Assembly: GCA_934462705.1 (NCBI GenBank)
Contig: CAKSIH010000003.1
Span: 94,979-158,978 of the forward strand
Length of the DNA: 64,000 nucleotides
DNA from: an uncultured Eubacteriales bacterium
GTDB lineage: Bacteria; Bacillota; Clostridia; Oscillospirales; Acutalibacteraceae
Reading direction: 5' to 3'
A model generated the notes under the pieces. It did not search any database. It saw only the letters and a program-made list of their open reading frames with translations, and was not told where the DNA came from. Shown here in pieces: positions 43,104 to 52,014 of the stretch. Position 1 is the stretch's first letter, and every line of letters starts with the position of its first letter. The translations under genes were made by a program, and so were the position numbers.

Positions 43104-43508
43104 TTGAACATAGAAAAGCTTGAGAATGCTATTTATGATTTTATTTCGCAAAACAAGGTTTTAAGGTTGTGTGTGGATTTAAGCGAGTACCTTATTTATT
43201 TGGAAGTTGTTTTAATGATAACAAATTCAATAATTTCGTTTGGTGAACTTGCAGATACGGTGTTATATTATGCGTTTTTTATACTTTTTGTATTGGCTTT
43301 TTCAGGGCAAAAATATGTAGGTTTGGTAGTGCTCTTTGCAGGAAATATTCTTTGCTCGGTTTATGAATTTCTATGGGTAAATATATATGGGAAATTATAT
43401 CAATCATATGGTTTTGGCTCAGTTTTTTGGGGGCCATTTTTTTCCATAATAGGAAGCGGATTTTTAATGTGTATATTTTTTATTTTAACTAAAAGAAGAA
43501 AACGTTGA
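43104..43508 (+). CDS. Small four-TM membrane protein
   Basis: A 134-residue protein starting with TTG 4 nt after the lysozyme stop; GAGGGTGATG provides the binding site, so the two are coupled. Four hydrophobic segments (about 27-45, 50-70, 73-92, 108-128) and a basic C-terminus (KRRKR). No family recognised. A holin-like role for lysozyme export is conceivable from position, but the lysozyme has its own signal peptide. Confidence 0.72.
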   Translation: MNIEKLENAIYDFISQNKVLRLCVDLSEYLIYLEVVLMITNSIISFGELADTVLYYAFFILFVLAFSGQKYVGLVVLFAGNILCSVYEFLWVNIYGKLYQSYGFGSVFWGPFFSIIGSGFLMCIFFILTKRRKR

Positions 43509-43574
43509 TTTGAATGGTTGAAAATCTGTTGAAAGTGTGGAAAACTCAAATTTTATTACAATTTAGAAATATAA

Positions 43575-43760
43575 TTATGGTTCAGATATAAAATTTAAAT
43601 AATAATCAATATATGAATTAATTTCTTTTTGAGCATTATTAAAAGCGTTCTCAAGCAGAAACTTGTACTTATAAGTTAGTGAGTATCCTAGCAATCCAAC
43701 AATTAAAACAAACATGGTAGTAACAATTACGCTTATAAATAATTTTAAAAGCTTGTTCAT
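43575..43760 (-). CDS. Small single-TM protein
   Basis: A 61-residue protein: short basic start (MNKLLKLF), one transmembrane segment (ISVIVTTMFVLIVGLLGYSL), and a helical charged tail. GTAGGTGATG precedes the ATG at 43760. It points away from the cysteine desulfurase gene. Not recognised. Confidence 0.5.
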   Translation of the reverse strand: MNKLLKLFISVIVTTMFVLIVGLLGYSLTYKYKFLLENAFNNAQKEINSYIDYYLNFISEP

Positions 43761-43884
43761 AGCATCACCTACTTTATAATGTTGCAAAATAAGACCATTT
43801 TATTCAGCACGTGCAATAAGAGTTTTATTATTGGGCATAATAGTGTATAATATATGTAAAAATAACGGCAAGGAGAGAGTGGCT

Positions 43885-45018
43885 TTGGCAAAGGTGTATC
43901 TTGATAATAGCGCAACGACAGTGGTAAGTAAAGGCGTTTGTGATAAAATTTCATATATGTTGACGCAAAATTATGGTAATCCGTCGTCATTGCATGATAA
44001 AGGACTACAAGCGGAGCAATCGGTTGAAGCGGCAAGGATATCAATTGCAAGGATGCTTGGATGCAGCAAAAACGAGATTTTCTTTACATCTGGCGGGACG
44101 GAATCCAATAATCTAGCCGTTTTTGGGGCAGCTTTAAAAAACAAAAAGCGTGGGAACAAAATAGTTACAACGAAAATAGAGCATTCATCGGTGGATGAAC
44201 CTATGAAGGAGCTTGAACGCCAAGGTTTTGAAATAGTGTACTTACAGCCAGATAAATATGGAATGATTACAAAGGATCAGATAATTTCAGCCATTGACGA
44301 GGAAACAATACTTGTCAGCATGATGATGGTCAATAATGAAGTTGGCTCAATACTTCCAGTTTCAGAAGTGAAAAGTTGCATTAAAGCGAAAGGCTCGCCA
44401 GCTGTTTTTCATGTGGATGCTGTTCAAGCATTTGGAAAAATTCCGGTTAAAGTTTCAAAAATAGGTGCGGATTTAATCACCGTGACAGCACATAAAATTC
44501 ACGGCCCCAAGGGTGTTGGCGCGCTTTATAAATCGAACAAAATTACAATTTTGCCAAGAACATTTGGCGGATCGCAACAGAAAAAGTTGAGGCCAGGCAC
44601 AGAGCCGGTGTCTTTGATTGTGGGGTTTGGCGCTGCGGTTGATGAGGCTTTTAAAATGCAGGAAAATTATGATCATGTAAAAGAGGTTAGGGATTATTTG
44701 GTTTCTGAGCTTGAAAAGTTTGATGGAATAACAGTTAACTCAAGCAATGATGCGATTCCTTATATAATTAATTTTTCTGTAAATAAAATAAAATCTGAGA
44801 CGATGCTTCATTTTTTGTCGGCAATGGGAATTTATGTTTCAAGCGGTTCAGCGTGTGCAAAAGGGCAGAAAAGTCGAGTGCTAACAAGCCTGAATTTGCC
44901 AGATTCCATAGTTGATTCGGCGCTTAGAGTGAGCTTTAGCAAACATAGTACCATTGACGATGCAAATGAGCTTTTAAAGGGCATAAGAGCTGGCATTAAC
45001 AGGTTAGCAAAATATTAA
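43885..45018 (+). CDS. Cysteine desulfurase (NifS/IscS-like)
   Basis: The product (377 aa) is a PLP enzyme that removes sulfur from L-cysteine. It has YLDNSATT at the start, GNPSSLH, FTSGGTESNN, the AHKIHGPKGVG Lys for PLP, and the mobile loop SGSACAKGQ with the persulfide Cys. The start is TTG with AAGGAGAGAG upstream. thiI follows after 12 nt, so its main role is very likely to pass sulfur to ThiI for tRNA 4-thiouridine. Confidence 0.95.
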   Translation: MAKVYLDNSATTVVSKGVCDKISYMLTQNYGNPSSLHDKGLQAEQSVEAARISIARMLGCSKNEIFFTSGGTESNNLAVFGAALKNKKRGNKIVTTKIEHSSVDEPMKELERQGFEIVYLQPDKYGMITKDQIISAIDEETILVSMMMVNNEVGSILPVSEVKSCIKAKGSPAVFHVDAVQAFGKIPVKVSKIGADLITVTAHKIHGPKGVGALYKSNKITILPRTFGGSQQKKLRPGTEPVSLIVGFGAAVDEAFKMQENYDHVKEVRDYLVSELEKFDGITVNSSNDAIPYIINFSVNKIKSETMLHFLSAMGIYVSSGSACAKGQKSRVLTSLNLPDSIVDSALRVSFSKHSTIDDANELLKGIRAGINRLAKY

Positions 45019-45030
45019 AGGAGAAAAAAA

Positions 45031-46212
45031 GTGAAAGAAGTAATATTAATAAAAATAGGTGAAATCGTTTTAAAAGGGCTTAATAGGCGAAATTTTGAGG
45101 ATAGGCTTATAAAAACGATAAAGCGCAGAACTAGTTTGGCAGGTGAATTTCATGTGGTGAATGCGCAATCGACCATTTACTTGATTCCAAAAGAAGGCGC
45201 TGAGGCAGATCTTGACATGGCGGCGGATAAAGTTTCAAAGATATTTGGAATATCGAGATTCACAAGGGCAGGTTCATGCGATAAGGATATTGGCGAGATA
45301 AAAAAATTAGCAGAAAAATATCTCTATGATGAGTTATCAACTGCTAAAACATTTAAAGTTGAAACTAAGCGCTCAGATAAAAGTTTTTCGCTTAAATCTC
45401 CGGAGATTTCGGCGGAAATTGGCGGGCATATACTTAAAAAGTTTCCAAATATAAAAGTTGATGTGCATAACCCAGACGTGGTGGTGAACATTGAGGTGCG
45501 CGACTTTGGTGCTTATGTATATGGTACAGCGAAAGCGGGTGCTGGTGGAATTCCGGTGGGAACTGGCGGCAAGGCTGCAATTTTAATTTCCGGAGGAATA
45601 GACAGTCCAGTTGCAGCCTGGAGCATGGCAAAAAGGGGCATGGAGCTTGTGGGAATCCACTTTGCAAGTCCTCCGTATACAAGTGAGAGGGCAAGACAAA
45701 AGGTTGTAGAGCTTTTAAGAAAGGTTTCGGAATATGCGGGCAGAATCGAGATGGTAACAGTTCCGTTTACAGAAATTCAGGAAAAAATAAAATCCGAGTG
45801 CCGAGAGGAATTTTTCACTGTAATAATGAGAAGATTTATGATGAAGATCTCTGAAAGAATAGCATCTTTGCACGGTGCAAAAGCATTGATAACAGGTGAA
45901 AGTTTGGGACAGGTTGCAAGCCAAACAATAGATGCGATTTGTTGCACGGATAATGCGGCCAATATGCCGATTTTTAGGCCCCTTATAGGTATGGACAAAG
46001 ATGAAATAGTGTACATAGCAAGGAAGATTGACACATTTGAGACCTCTATATTGCCGTATGAAGATTGCTGTACGGTGTTCACACCCAAACATCCTAAAAC
46101 TAAGCCAACAGTTTCGGAAATAGAAAGAGAAGAGTCTAAACTGGATGTTGAAACCTTAATAAATAATTCCATAAGTGAAATTGATACTATGGTGATATAT
46201 CCTGAAAATTAA
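45031..46212 (+). CDS. thiI: tRNA 4-thiouridine synthase ThiI
   Basis: A 393-residue protein with an N-terminal ferredoxin-like/THUMP region (residues 1-165) and a PP-loop AANH domain (SGGIDSPVAAWSMAKRG). It activates U8 of tRNA with ATP and adds sulfur. The C-terminal rhodanese extension of enteric ThiI is absent, as in most Firmicutes. A Cys in EDCCTVF lies near the end. GTG start after AAAGGAG. Confidence 0.95.
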   Translation: MKEVILIKIGEIVLKGLNRRNFEDRLIKTIKRRTSLAGEFHVVNAQSTIYLIPKEGAEADLDMAADKVSKIFGISRFTRAGSCDKDIGEIKKLAEKYLYDELSTAKTFKVETKRSDKSFSLKSPEISAEIGGHILKKFPNIKVDVHNPDVVVNIEVRDFGAYVYGTAKAGAGGIPVGTGGKAAILISGGIDSPVAAWSMAKRGMELVGIHFASPPYTSERARQKVVELLRKVSEYAGRIEMVTVPFTEIQEKIKSECREEFFTVIMRRFMMKISERIASLHGAKALITGESLGQVASQTIDAICCTDNAANMPIFRPLIGMDKDEIVYIARKIDTFETSILPYEDCCTVFTPKHPKTKPTVSEIEREESKLDVETLINNSISEIDTMVIYPEN

Positions 46213-46237
46213 ATTTAATTTTGGGGGAGTTTAGTTT

Positions 46238-47203
46238 ATGAGTGCGTTTTATACATCTAATCGTATTAAAAAATCTCGTTTTGCAAATAATGTTATTTTA
46301 AATTTGGCGCTTGCTGTTTTTATTATTTGTGGAATCATTTTAATTAAAATTACTTTAGTAGATCCTAGAAAAAATGATACTGACATGGATGCAATTCAAA
46401 AATTGGTCTACGGCGAAAATATAGAAAAAAACAATGAGCTTGAAAGCTTAGAGTTTCGCAAGAAAAGGGTTGCTGGGCTTACAAGTATAAATGAGGCTAT
46501 AAAAGGCTGGATAAAAGTGAATAATACGCCTATAGATTATCCGGTTATGCAAAACAGCTCGGATGCAGAATTTTACTTATACAGAAACTATAAAAAAGAA
46601 AATTCGAGATACGGAAGCATTTTTGTAGATTCAAAATGTGACCTTGAAAAGGGATGTAAAAATATATTACTCCATGGACACAGCATGAACAACGGAACAA
46701 TGTTTCGATCTCTAATTGAGCTTACTGAACTTGACTTTTATAAAACTACGCCCACATTTGTATATGATATGCCAGGACAAATTGCCGATTGGAAGATTAT
46801 ATCAGTTTTCAGAACAAATACCCTTGAGGAGCAAGGAGAGATTTTTGAATATCTGCGCCCAAACTTTTCTTCCGATGAGGATTTTTTAAATTATGTGTAC
46901 CAAGTTAAAGTTAGATCGCTTCTTAACATTCCAGTGGATGTGAATGAGAATGATGAGTTAATAACACTCTCTACGTGCTCTTATGAGATGAAAGATTTTA
47001 GAACAGTAATTGTTGCAAGAAAAGTTCGAGATGGCGAAAGCACGGATGTTGACGTGGATAAGGCAAGTTGGGCGAACTGTCCAGTGTTGCCAGAGGCTTA
47101 TTACAGTGCTTGCAAGAGCAATAAGCCAGTTGATGTAACGAATTTTAAGGATGCTTTGAAAAAGGGGAAAATCAATTGGTACAGCGGTACGAAATTTAAC
47201 TAA
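46238..47203 (+). CDS. Class B sortase
   Basis: A 321-residue membrane-anchored transpeptidase. One N-terminal TM (NVILNLALAVFIICGIILI) precedes the sortase fold with WIKVNNTPIDYPVMQ, the catalytic His in LLHGHSM, the Cys in ITLSTCSYE and the Arg in FRTVIVARKVR. These match class B, whose substrates often carry NPxTN-type signals. No substrate with an obvious sorting signal is encoded in this window. ATG follows GGGGGAG. It is likely in one run with thiI. Confidence 0.92.
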   Translation: MSAFYTSNRIKKSRFANNVILNLALAVFIICGIILIKITLVDPRKNDTDMDAIQKLVYGENIEKNNELESLEFRKKRVAGLTSINEAIKGWIKVNNTPIDYPVMQNSSDAEFYLYRNYKKENSRYGSIFVDSKCDLEKGCKNILLHGHSMNNGTMFRSLIELTELDFYKTTPTFVYDMPGQIADWKIISVFRTNTLEEQGEIFEYLRPNFSSDEDFLNYVYQVKVRSLLNIPVDVNENDELITLSTCSYEMKDFRTVIVARKVRDGESTDVDVDKASWANCPVLPEAYYSACKSNKPVDVTNFKDALKKGKINWYSGTKFN

Positions 47204-47217
47204 GGGGAAGTAACACA

Positions 47218-48228
47218 ATGATAATATTGATGAAAAGGGAGAGCAGCGACGAACAGTTACAGCAGGTTTTACATATGTTGAGCGAAAATGAGCTGAGAGC
47301 CAAAGTGATAAACGAGAACACAAAAAAGTTAATATATGTAAGCGGAGATTTAAAAAAACTAAAGATGAATATTCGCATGATGCCGGGGGTGGAAAGGTAT
47401 ATTGATTTATCGGTTCAAAAGAGGATAACGGAAATTTGCAAAGATAAAAAAAGAGATTTATTAAAAATTGATAATGAAGAGATCGGTGGCAGAAAATTAA
47501 CCATGATAGCCGGGCCATGTTCTGTGGAAGGCTATGAGCAAATTTTAGAAACCGCAAAATTTATAAGCGCGACAGGTGGAAAATTTTTAAGGGGTGGAGC
47601 ATATAAACCAAGAACGTCACCGTATTCATTTCAAGGCACGGGGCTTGAAGGTTTAAAAATCCTGAGAAGTGTGGCTAAAGAAACAGGGCTTAAATGTGTA
47701 AGTGAGGTTACGTCTGAGAAATACTTGGACAGTTGCATGAAATATTGTGATGTTCTTCAGGTAGGTACGAGGAATATGCAGAATTTTGAACTTTTAAGAG
47801 AGATAGGAAAAACTAAATTTCCGGTAATTTTAAAACGGGGGTATGCATCTACGGTAGAAGAATGGTTAAATGCCGCAGAATACATAGTATACGGTGGAAA
47901 CGAGAATGTAATTTTGTGCGAGAGGGGAATACGTACATTTGAGAACTCAACAAGGTATACCCTGGATATTTCTGCAATACCTGTGATAAAAAAGAAATGT
48001 TCGTTGCCGATAATAGTGGATCCCTCGCATGCCGCAGGACATACAGAGTATGTGAAGTCATTGGCTTTAGCAGCGGTAGCGGCCGGGGCAGATGGATTGA
48101 TGGTAGAGGTACATCCAAATGCAAAATTTGCGCTTTCCGATTGTTTTCAGCAGCTTAATTTTGAGCAGTATGAAGACCTATGCATCGGGGTGAAAAGCAT
48201 AGCAAGGGCGGTAAAAAGAGAAATTTAG
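47218..48228 (+). CDS. aroF: 3-deoxy-7-phosphoheptulonate synthase (DAHP synthase, AroF/KdsA type)
   Basis: A 336-residue enzyme that joins phosphoenolpyruvate and erythrose 4-phosphate, the first step of aromatic amino acid synthesis. Residues 1-70 are the ferredoxin-like regulatory domain of type I-beta enzymes. The TIM barrel has MIAGPCSVEG, GGAYKPRTSPYSFQGTG, LQVGTRNMQNFELL, ILKRG and IVDPSHAAGH. ATG follows AGGGGAAG. Confidence 0.96.
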   Translation: MIILMKRESSDEQLQQVLHMLSENELRAKVINENTKKLIYVSGDLKKLKMNIRMMPGVERYIDLSVQKRITEICKDKKRDLLKIDNEEIGGRKLTMIAGPCSVEGYEQILETAKFISATGGKFLRGGAYKPRTSPYSFQGTGLEGLKILRSVAKETGLKCVSEVTSEKYLDSCMKYCDVLQVGTRNMQNFELLREIGKTKFPVILKRGYASTVEEWLNAAEYIVYGGNENVILCERGIRTFENSTRYTLDISAIPVIKKKCSLPIIVDPSHAAGHTEYVKSLALAAVAAGADGLMVEVHPNAKFALSDCFQQLNFEQYEDLCIGVKSIARAVKREI

Positions 48229-48349
48229 CTATGTAACTTCTCGATAAATTTTTAGGGCGCGTGCATGTGAATTGAGACAATGCTATAAGAAATTTAAACA
48301 TGTAAATTAAAAGGTGCAATAACGTATCTTGTGCCGAATTTAAATAAGG

Positions 48350-48381
48350 AAGCCCGCCGGGACAAATATTCCGGCGGGCTT
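48350..48381. terminator. GC-rich hairpin between aroF and tRNA-Arg
   Basis: AAGCCCGCCGG (48350-48360) pairs with CCGGCGGGCTT (48371-48381) with a 10-nt loop, followed by TATC. It lies 120 nt after aroF. It is likely a terminator for aroF. Confidence 0.65.
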
Positions 48382-48508
48382 ATCTATATTAAGCGGACTA
48401 AAGTGCACATGTTCCGCACTTGTATAATATGTAGAAAGAACAGATATTGCTAAAGATAAATATAAATATAAGCATACTAACTGATTACGAATGTGAATAT
48501 AAAAAAAT

Positions 48509-48535
48509 AAAAGGTTTTCATTTTGAAAACCTTTT
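48509..48535 (-). terminator. Terminator of tRNA-Arg
   Basis: AAAAGGTTTTC (48509-48519) pairs with GAAAACCTTTT (48525-48535). On the minus strand the stem is followed by a T run (A7 at 48501-48507) and starts 3 nt after the tRNA. Confidence 0.88.
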
Positions 48536-48537
48536 AA

Positions 48538-48614
48538 TGGCGTGCCTGAAGGGATTCGAACCCCCGACATCTTCCTTAGGAGGGAAGCGCGCTATCCAGC
48601 TGCGCTACAGGCAC
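48538..48614 (-). tRNA. tRNA-Arg (anticodon CCT)
   Basis: The minus strand folds as a standard cloverleaf: acceptor GTGCCTG/CAGGCAC, D arm GCGCAGCTGGATAGCGC, anticodon stem CTTCC/GGAAG with loop CTCCTAA (anticodon CCT, reads AGG), TTCGAATC T loop, and CCA encoded. Confidence 0.96.
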
Positions 48615-48625
48615 ATAATGAAATA

Positions 48626-48654
48626 ATTATACAACAAAATTAAAGGAATGTCAA
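48626..48654 (-). promoter_or_regulatory. Promoter of tRNA-Arg
   Basis: On the minus strand TTGACA (48654-48649), a 17-nt spacer and TATAAT (48631-48626) match the consensus perfectly, 12 nt before the tRNA 5' end. Confidence 0.9.
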
Positions 48655-48664
48655 TCCAAGAATT

Positions 48665-48847
48665 TTATTTTGATTGATTATTCATTAAATGTCGGTTTTC
48701 GAGTGCGAAATCTAGGCACTGACAAATAAATTTGTTACGACTCATATTGTATTCGGCGGCCAAAGTATCTACAAATTTAAGCTTTTCACAGCTAATACGA
48801 ATACAAACAACTTTACTGCTTTCATGTTTAGGGGTAAATCTTAACAA
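48665..48847 (-). CDS. Small ribbon-helix-helix-like protein 1
   Basis: A 60-residue protein starting with TTG after AAAGGAGAC. The layout is a short strand (VVCIRIS) then two helices (CEKLKFVDTLAAEY, then SRNKFICQCLDFALENRH), as in Arc/CopG-type DNA-binding proteins. It is a paralog of the next gene upstream (shared pattern EKLK...LA...MS-NKFI--C--FA). Its target is unknown. Confidence 0.65.
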   Translation of the reverse strand: MLRFTPKHESSKVVCIRISCEKLKFVDTLAAEYNMSRNKFICQCLDFALENRHLMNNQSK

Positions 48848-48861
48848 CTAAAGTCTCCTTT

Positions 48862-49032
48862 CTAACTCTCTGAAACCATATGATTAATAGCAAATTCAAC
48901 ACATTTAATAATAAATTTATTTTTGCTCATTTTATTTTTTATGGCAAGCTTTTCAATAGATTTTAATTTTTCTTCATTAATTCTAAGAGTAATACATTGA
49001 GTTTTCGAAGTATTAAGAACAGATTTCGACAT
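48862..49032 (-). CDS. Small ribbon-helix-helix-like protein 2
   Basis: A 56-residue protein. ATG 49032 is preferred because AAGGGGGA lies upstream at a better distance; ATG 49041 is an alternative. The strand TQCITLRI is followed by helices EEKLKSIEKLAIKNK and SKNKFIIKCVEFAINH. It lies 14 nt upstream of its paralog, so the two form a small operon, possibly as a heterodimer. It is divergent from the small ORF at 49121. Confidence 0.6.
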   Translation of the reverse strand: MSKSVLNTSKTQCITLRINEEKLKSIEKLAIKNKMSKNKFIIKCVEFAINHMVSES

Positions 49033-49120
49033 TTTTTTCATTCCCCCTTATTGTAAAATTATATTATATATTGTATATTTAACAAGTATTTAATATTTGA
49101 TATAATAGGCATAATAAAGG

Positions 49121-49282
49121 GTGATTAATATAAAGGAATACAAGATAAAACTTGATGATAAAAGTGAGAAATTCTATGAAAACATGTCGAAGTTTTTAGA
49201 TAAGCCGGTTGAAAAAGTTTTAGAAAATACCCTTGTTCATAATATTGAATTAATGAATAAGGTTATTGATATAACAAATTAG
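49121..49282 (+). CDS. Small RHH-like ORF divergent from the RHH pair
   Basis: A 53-residue frame: strand YKIKLDD, helix KSEKFYENMSKFL, turn DKP, helix VEKVLENTLVHNIELMNK. The fold order also resembles ribbon-helix-helix proteins. The GTG start directly abuts AAAGG, so the true start could be a rare codon nearby (ATA 49130 is better spaced). TATAAT at about 49100 is a good -10 box. Its stop codon overlaps the ribosome binding site of the YpmS-like gene. Confidence 0.45.
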   Translation: MINIKEYKIKLDDKSEKFYENMSKFLDKPVEKVLENTLVHNIELMNKVIDITN

Positions 49283-49294
49283 GAGGAATGTATT

Positions 49295-49924
49295 ATGAAA
49301 ACAGGAAAAACTAAGGCGAATTTTGTAGTTTTAAGCGTGGTATCGGCGGTCATTGTGGGTTTTATTGTGGTTTTAGGTCTTGCTCTAAGTGATGATTTTG
49401 TAGTAGGCGAAAATTTAGAAGATGCAAACAATACATATTCCAAAATATCGAAATCCTTACTTTTAAATGAAGAAGTGGTCTTAAATAAAGATGAATTAAA
49501 TGCTATAATTACGGATAATTTAGAAAAAAATGAAGGGTTATCAAAAAAGATTGAAAATATAACTATAATACCATCATCGCAAGAGGACTTGGTGGATGTT
49601 TATGCCAGAGTAATTATGAAAGGAAAGGCTTTGGGATTAAAAGCTAAAGCAAAAATTACCTTTGATGATGGCAAGTTTAAGGTAGAGGTATTAAAAACAA
49701 AGCTAGGAAAGCTAAAAGTATCAAGGAAAATGGTTTTAAATAAAATAAAAAATAAACTTGGAGATAAAATTGAAATAGAAGATTCAACAGTTTACTTTAC
49801 CCCCAATCTGAATGTAAATTTGCTTGGTAAAAAGGTAAATCTCCAGTTTGAAAGGTGCAAAGTTGAAAATGAACAGGTTGCTTTTAAACTGAAGATTAAA
49901 AATGATAAAAATATAATAAACTGA
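49295..49924 (+). CDS. YpmS-like membrane-anchored protein
   Basis: A 209-residue protein with one N-terminal TM segment (FVVLSVVSAVIVGFIVVLGLAL) and an extracellular domain with alternating beta strands (ALGLKAKAKITFDDGKFKVE, VNLLGKKVNLQFERCKV). It resembles DUF2140/YpmS proteins of Firmicutes by layout only. AGGAGGAAT precedes the ATG. Confidence 0.6.
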   Translation: MKTGKTKANFVVLSVVSAVIVGFIVVLGLALSDDFVVGENLEDANNTYSKISKSLLLNEEVVLNKDELNAIITDNLEKNEGLSKKIENITIIPSSQEDLVDVYARVIMKGKALGLKAKAKITFDDGKFKVEVLKTKLGKLKVSRKMVLNKIKNKLGDKIEIEDSTVYFTPNLNVNLLGKKVNLQFERCKVENEQVAFKLKIKNDKNIIN

Positions 49925-50022
49925 GCGCAATAAAAATAAAGCAAATAAATGCATGAAAATTTTGTGTAATTTATTTGCTTTTGTGTTATAATAAAGCATC
50001 ATATATAAAAAGAGGAAATTTT

Positions 50023-51828
50023 ATGGATTTAAATAAATTAAAGTACGTTTTAAAGAAAGTACCGGGAATAAATTTAGCGTATAAGTTTTTAGCATCTATC
50101 AAATATGACGGGGTGAAACTTACGTTAAAAAGGGTTTTAAAAAAGTTTTTTAAGGGAGTAAACTTGAATGATACCTACCATGTTATAGTATTAAGTGATG
50201 AGGATATAAAAAGCCAGGAAAATACTATTTTTGAAAGGAATATAAAATTTAGTATAGTTGTGCCGCTTTACAATACTAAAATGGTTTGGCTTGAGGATAT
50301 GATAAACTCAGTTTTAAGTCAAACCTACAAAAATGTAGAACTTTGTTTGGCGGATGGAAGCGATGAAAACCATCAATATGTAGGCGAATACTGTATGGAT
50401 TTGGCAAAGAAAGATAGTAGGGTGGTTTATAAAAAGCTAAAAGAAAATAAGGGAATCTCAGAAAATACCAATGCTTGCCTTGAAATGGCAACTGGGGATT
50501 ATATAGGGCTTTTGGATCATGATGACATGCTGCATAAGTCGGCACTTTATGAGGTAATGATGGTTATTTGTAATGAAGGTGCAGATTTTATCTATACAGA
50601 TGAAGAAGTGGTTTCAGAAGATGGAAGTAAACATATATGTCCTCACTTTAAGCCTGATTTTGCAATAGACAACCTAAGGGCTAACAATTATATTTGTCAT
50701 TTTACGGTATTTGCAAGGGCTTTACTTGAAAATAGCGGAGGTTTTAGGCCAGAATGTGATGGTTCACAGGATCATGATATCATATTAAGACTAACAAAGA
50801 AAGCAAAAAAAGTGGTTCACATACCCAAAATACTATATCATTGGAGAGCATGTGCAGGCTCTGTTGCGGAAAAGGCATCAGCAAAACCTTATACCACAGT
50901 AGCAGGAATAAAAGCTGTAAGGGATAGTTTAAAAATAGATGGAATAGAAGCAAAAGTTGATAGAAGTAAAATTTGTCCAACAATTTATGTTATAGAATAT
51001 AGCCTGAAGGATACGCCGCTTGTTTCCATAATAGTAAAAAGTGAAAATAAAATGGAAAATTTAAAAGGGTGTGTACAGTCAATTTTGCAAAAAAGCACGT
51101 ATAAAAATTATGAAATTATAGTGGTTGTAAGTGGTAAAACCCATTTAGAGGAGGCAGAAATTTATGATGAAATTGCCCGAAGTGAAAAAGTTAGGCTGAT
51201 TCGTGAAAAAATTGATAACGAGGGGGCATTTGAAGCATATAACTTTGGAGCAGAAGAAGCAAAGGGAGAATATTTAATATTTCTGAATGAAAATATAATC
51301 GTGGGGACGTCTGATTGGATTGAACAAATGCTAATGTATGGCCAGCGTGATGATGTTGGAGCAGTTGGATGCAAGGTTGTATGCGGCAAACGTATAAAAA
51401 ATGCAGGATTAATAATAGGAATAAATGAATGTGTGGGAGAGTCGCATAAAAATTTTGGCAGGAGCCAAGGCGGATATATGGGTAGATTAGCATACTCGCA
51501 AAACGTGAGTGCGGTGCTGGCAGATTGTATGATGATAAAGCGAAATGCCTTTTTTGATGTTGGTAAATTTTGTGAAGTGTATAAATTAGCTTATGCGGAT
51601 GTAGATTTGTGCTTGAAAATTAGAAAACAGGGTCATTTAATTGTTTGGACGCCGTACTGTGAAATGGAAATAAGGAAAGCGTCTCCCTTAAGTAGAAAAT
51701 TGAAGCATAAACTTAAAATAGATAGGGAAAATTTTATAAATTGTTGGAGCAAGGAAGTAAAAAAAGGAGACCCGTATTATAACCCAAACTTTACATTAAA
51801 ATCGGAAGATTTTTCTTACGAAAAATAA
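50023..51828 (+). CDS. Double-domain family 2 glycosyltransferase
   Basis: A 601-residue protein with two GT-A domains. Domain 1 (about 65-310): FSIVVPLYNT, SVLSQTYKNVELCLADGSD, LLDHDDML (the DxD-type motif), GGFRPECDGSQDHDIILRL and YHWR. Domain 2 (about 325-590): PLVSIIVKSEN, YLIFLNENI, ADCMMIKRNAFFDVG and ADVDLCLKIRKQG. This two-domain layout is seen in rhamnosyl- and polysaccharide-synthesis transferases, so a role in surface polysaccharide is likely. The start follows AAGAGGAAA; an extended -10 (TGTTATAAT) lies near 49985. No other polysaccharide genes are close. Confidence 0.9.
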   Translation: MDLNKLKYVLKKVPGINLAYKFLASIKYDGVKLTLKRVLKKFFKGVNLNDTYHVIVLSDEDIKSQENTIFERNIKFSIVVPLYNTKMVWLEDMINSVLSQTYKNVELCLADGSDENHQYVGEYCMDLAKKDSRVVYKKLKENKGISENTNACLEMATGDYIGLLDHDDMLHKSALYEVMMVICNEGADFIYTDEEVVSEDGSKHICPHFKPDFAIDNLRANNYICHFTVFARALLENSGGFRPECDGSQDHDIILRLTKKAKKVVHIPKILYHWRACAGSVAEKASAKPYTTVAGIKAVRDSLKIDGIEAKVDRSKICPTIYVIEYSLKDTPLVSIIVKSENKMENLKGCVQSILQKSTYKNYEIIVVVSGKTHLEEAEIYDEIARSEKVRLIREKIDNEGAFEAYNFGAEEAKGEYLIFLNENIIVGTSDWIEQMLMYGQRDDVGAVGCKVVCGKRIKNAGLIIGINECVGESHKNFGRSQGGYMGRLAYSQNVSAVLADCMMIKRNAFFDVGKFCEVYKLAYADVDLCLKIRKQGHLIVWTPYCEMEIRKASPLSRKLKHKLKIDRENFINCWSKEVKKGDPYYNPNFTLKSEDFSYEK

Positions 51829-51843
51829 CTTTATTGTAAACAT

Positions 51844-51884
51844 GGGGCGCGCAAACGGCGGGCATAGGGCCGTTTGCGCGCCCC
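51844..51884. terminator. GC-rich hairpin after the glycosyltransferase
   Basis: GGGGCGCGCAAACGGC (51844-51859) pairs perfectly with GCCGTTTGCGCGCCCC (51869-51884) around a 9-nt loop, 15 nt after the stop codon. A short CTTTT follows. Confidence 0.7.
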
Positions 51885-51964
51885 CTTTTCCCGCCCACCC
51901 ACCCATTTTTGCATTATGCAAAAATAGGGGCATATAAATTAAATAGAAAAAATAAAAATTTGTG

Positions 51965-51993
51965 TTGACAAACAAAACCTGGGCTGATATAAT
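51965..51993 (+). promoter_or_regulatory. Promoter of the CAT-anticodon tRNA
   Basis: TTGACA (51965-51970), exactly 17 nt, and TATAAT (51988-51993): a perfect consensus promoter about 20 nt before the tRNA. Confidence 0.9.
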
Positions 51994-52014
51994 AAATAAT
52001 GTCTTAAATCAAGC

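Noticed and set aside
46238..47203. Link between the class B sortase and the secreted array
   Set aside because: None of the 13 paralogs shows a C-terminal sorting signal with hydrophobic tail.
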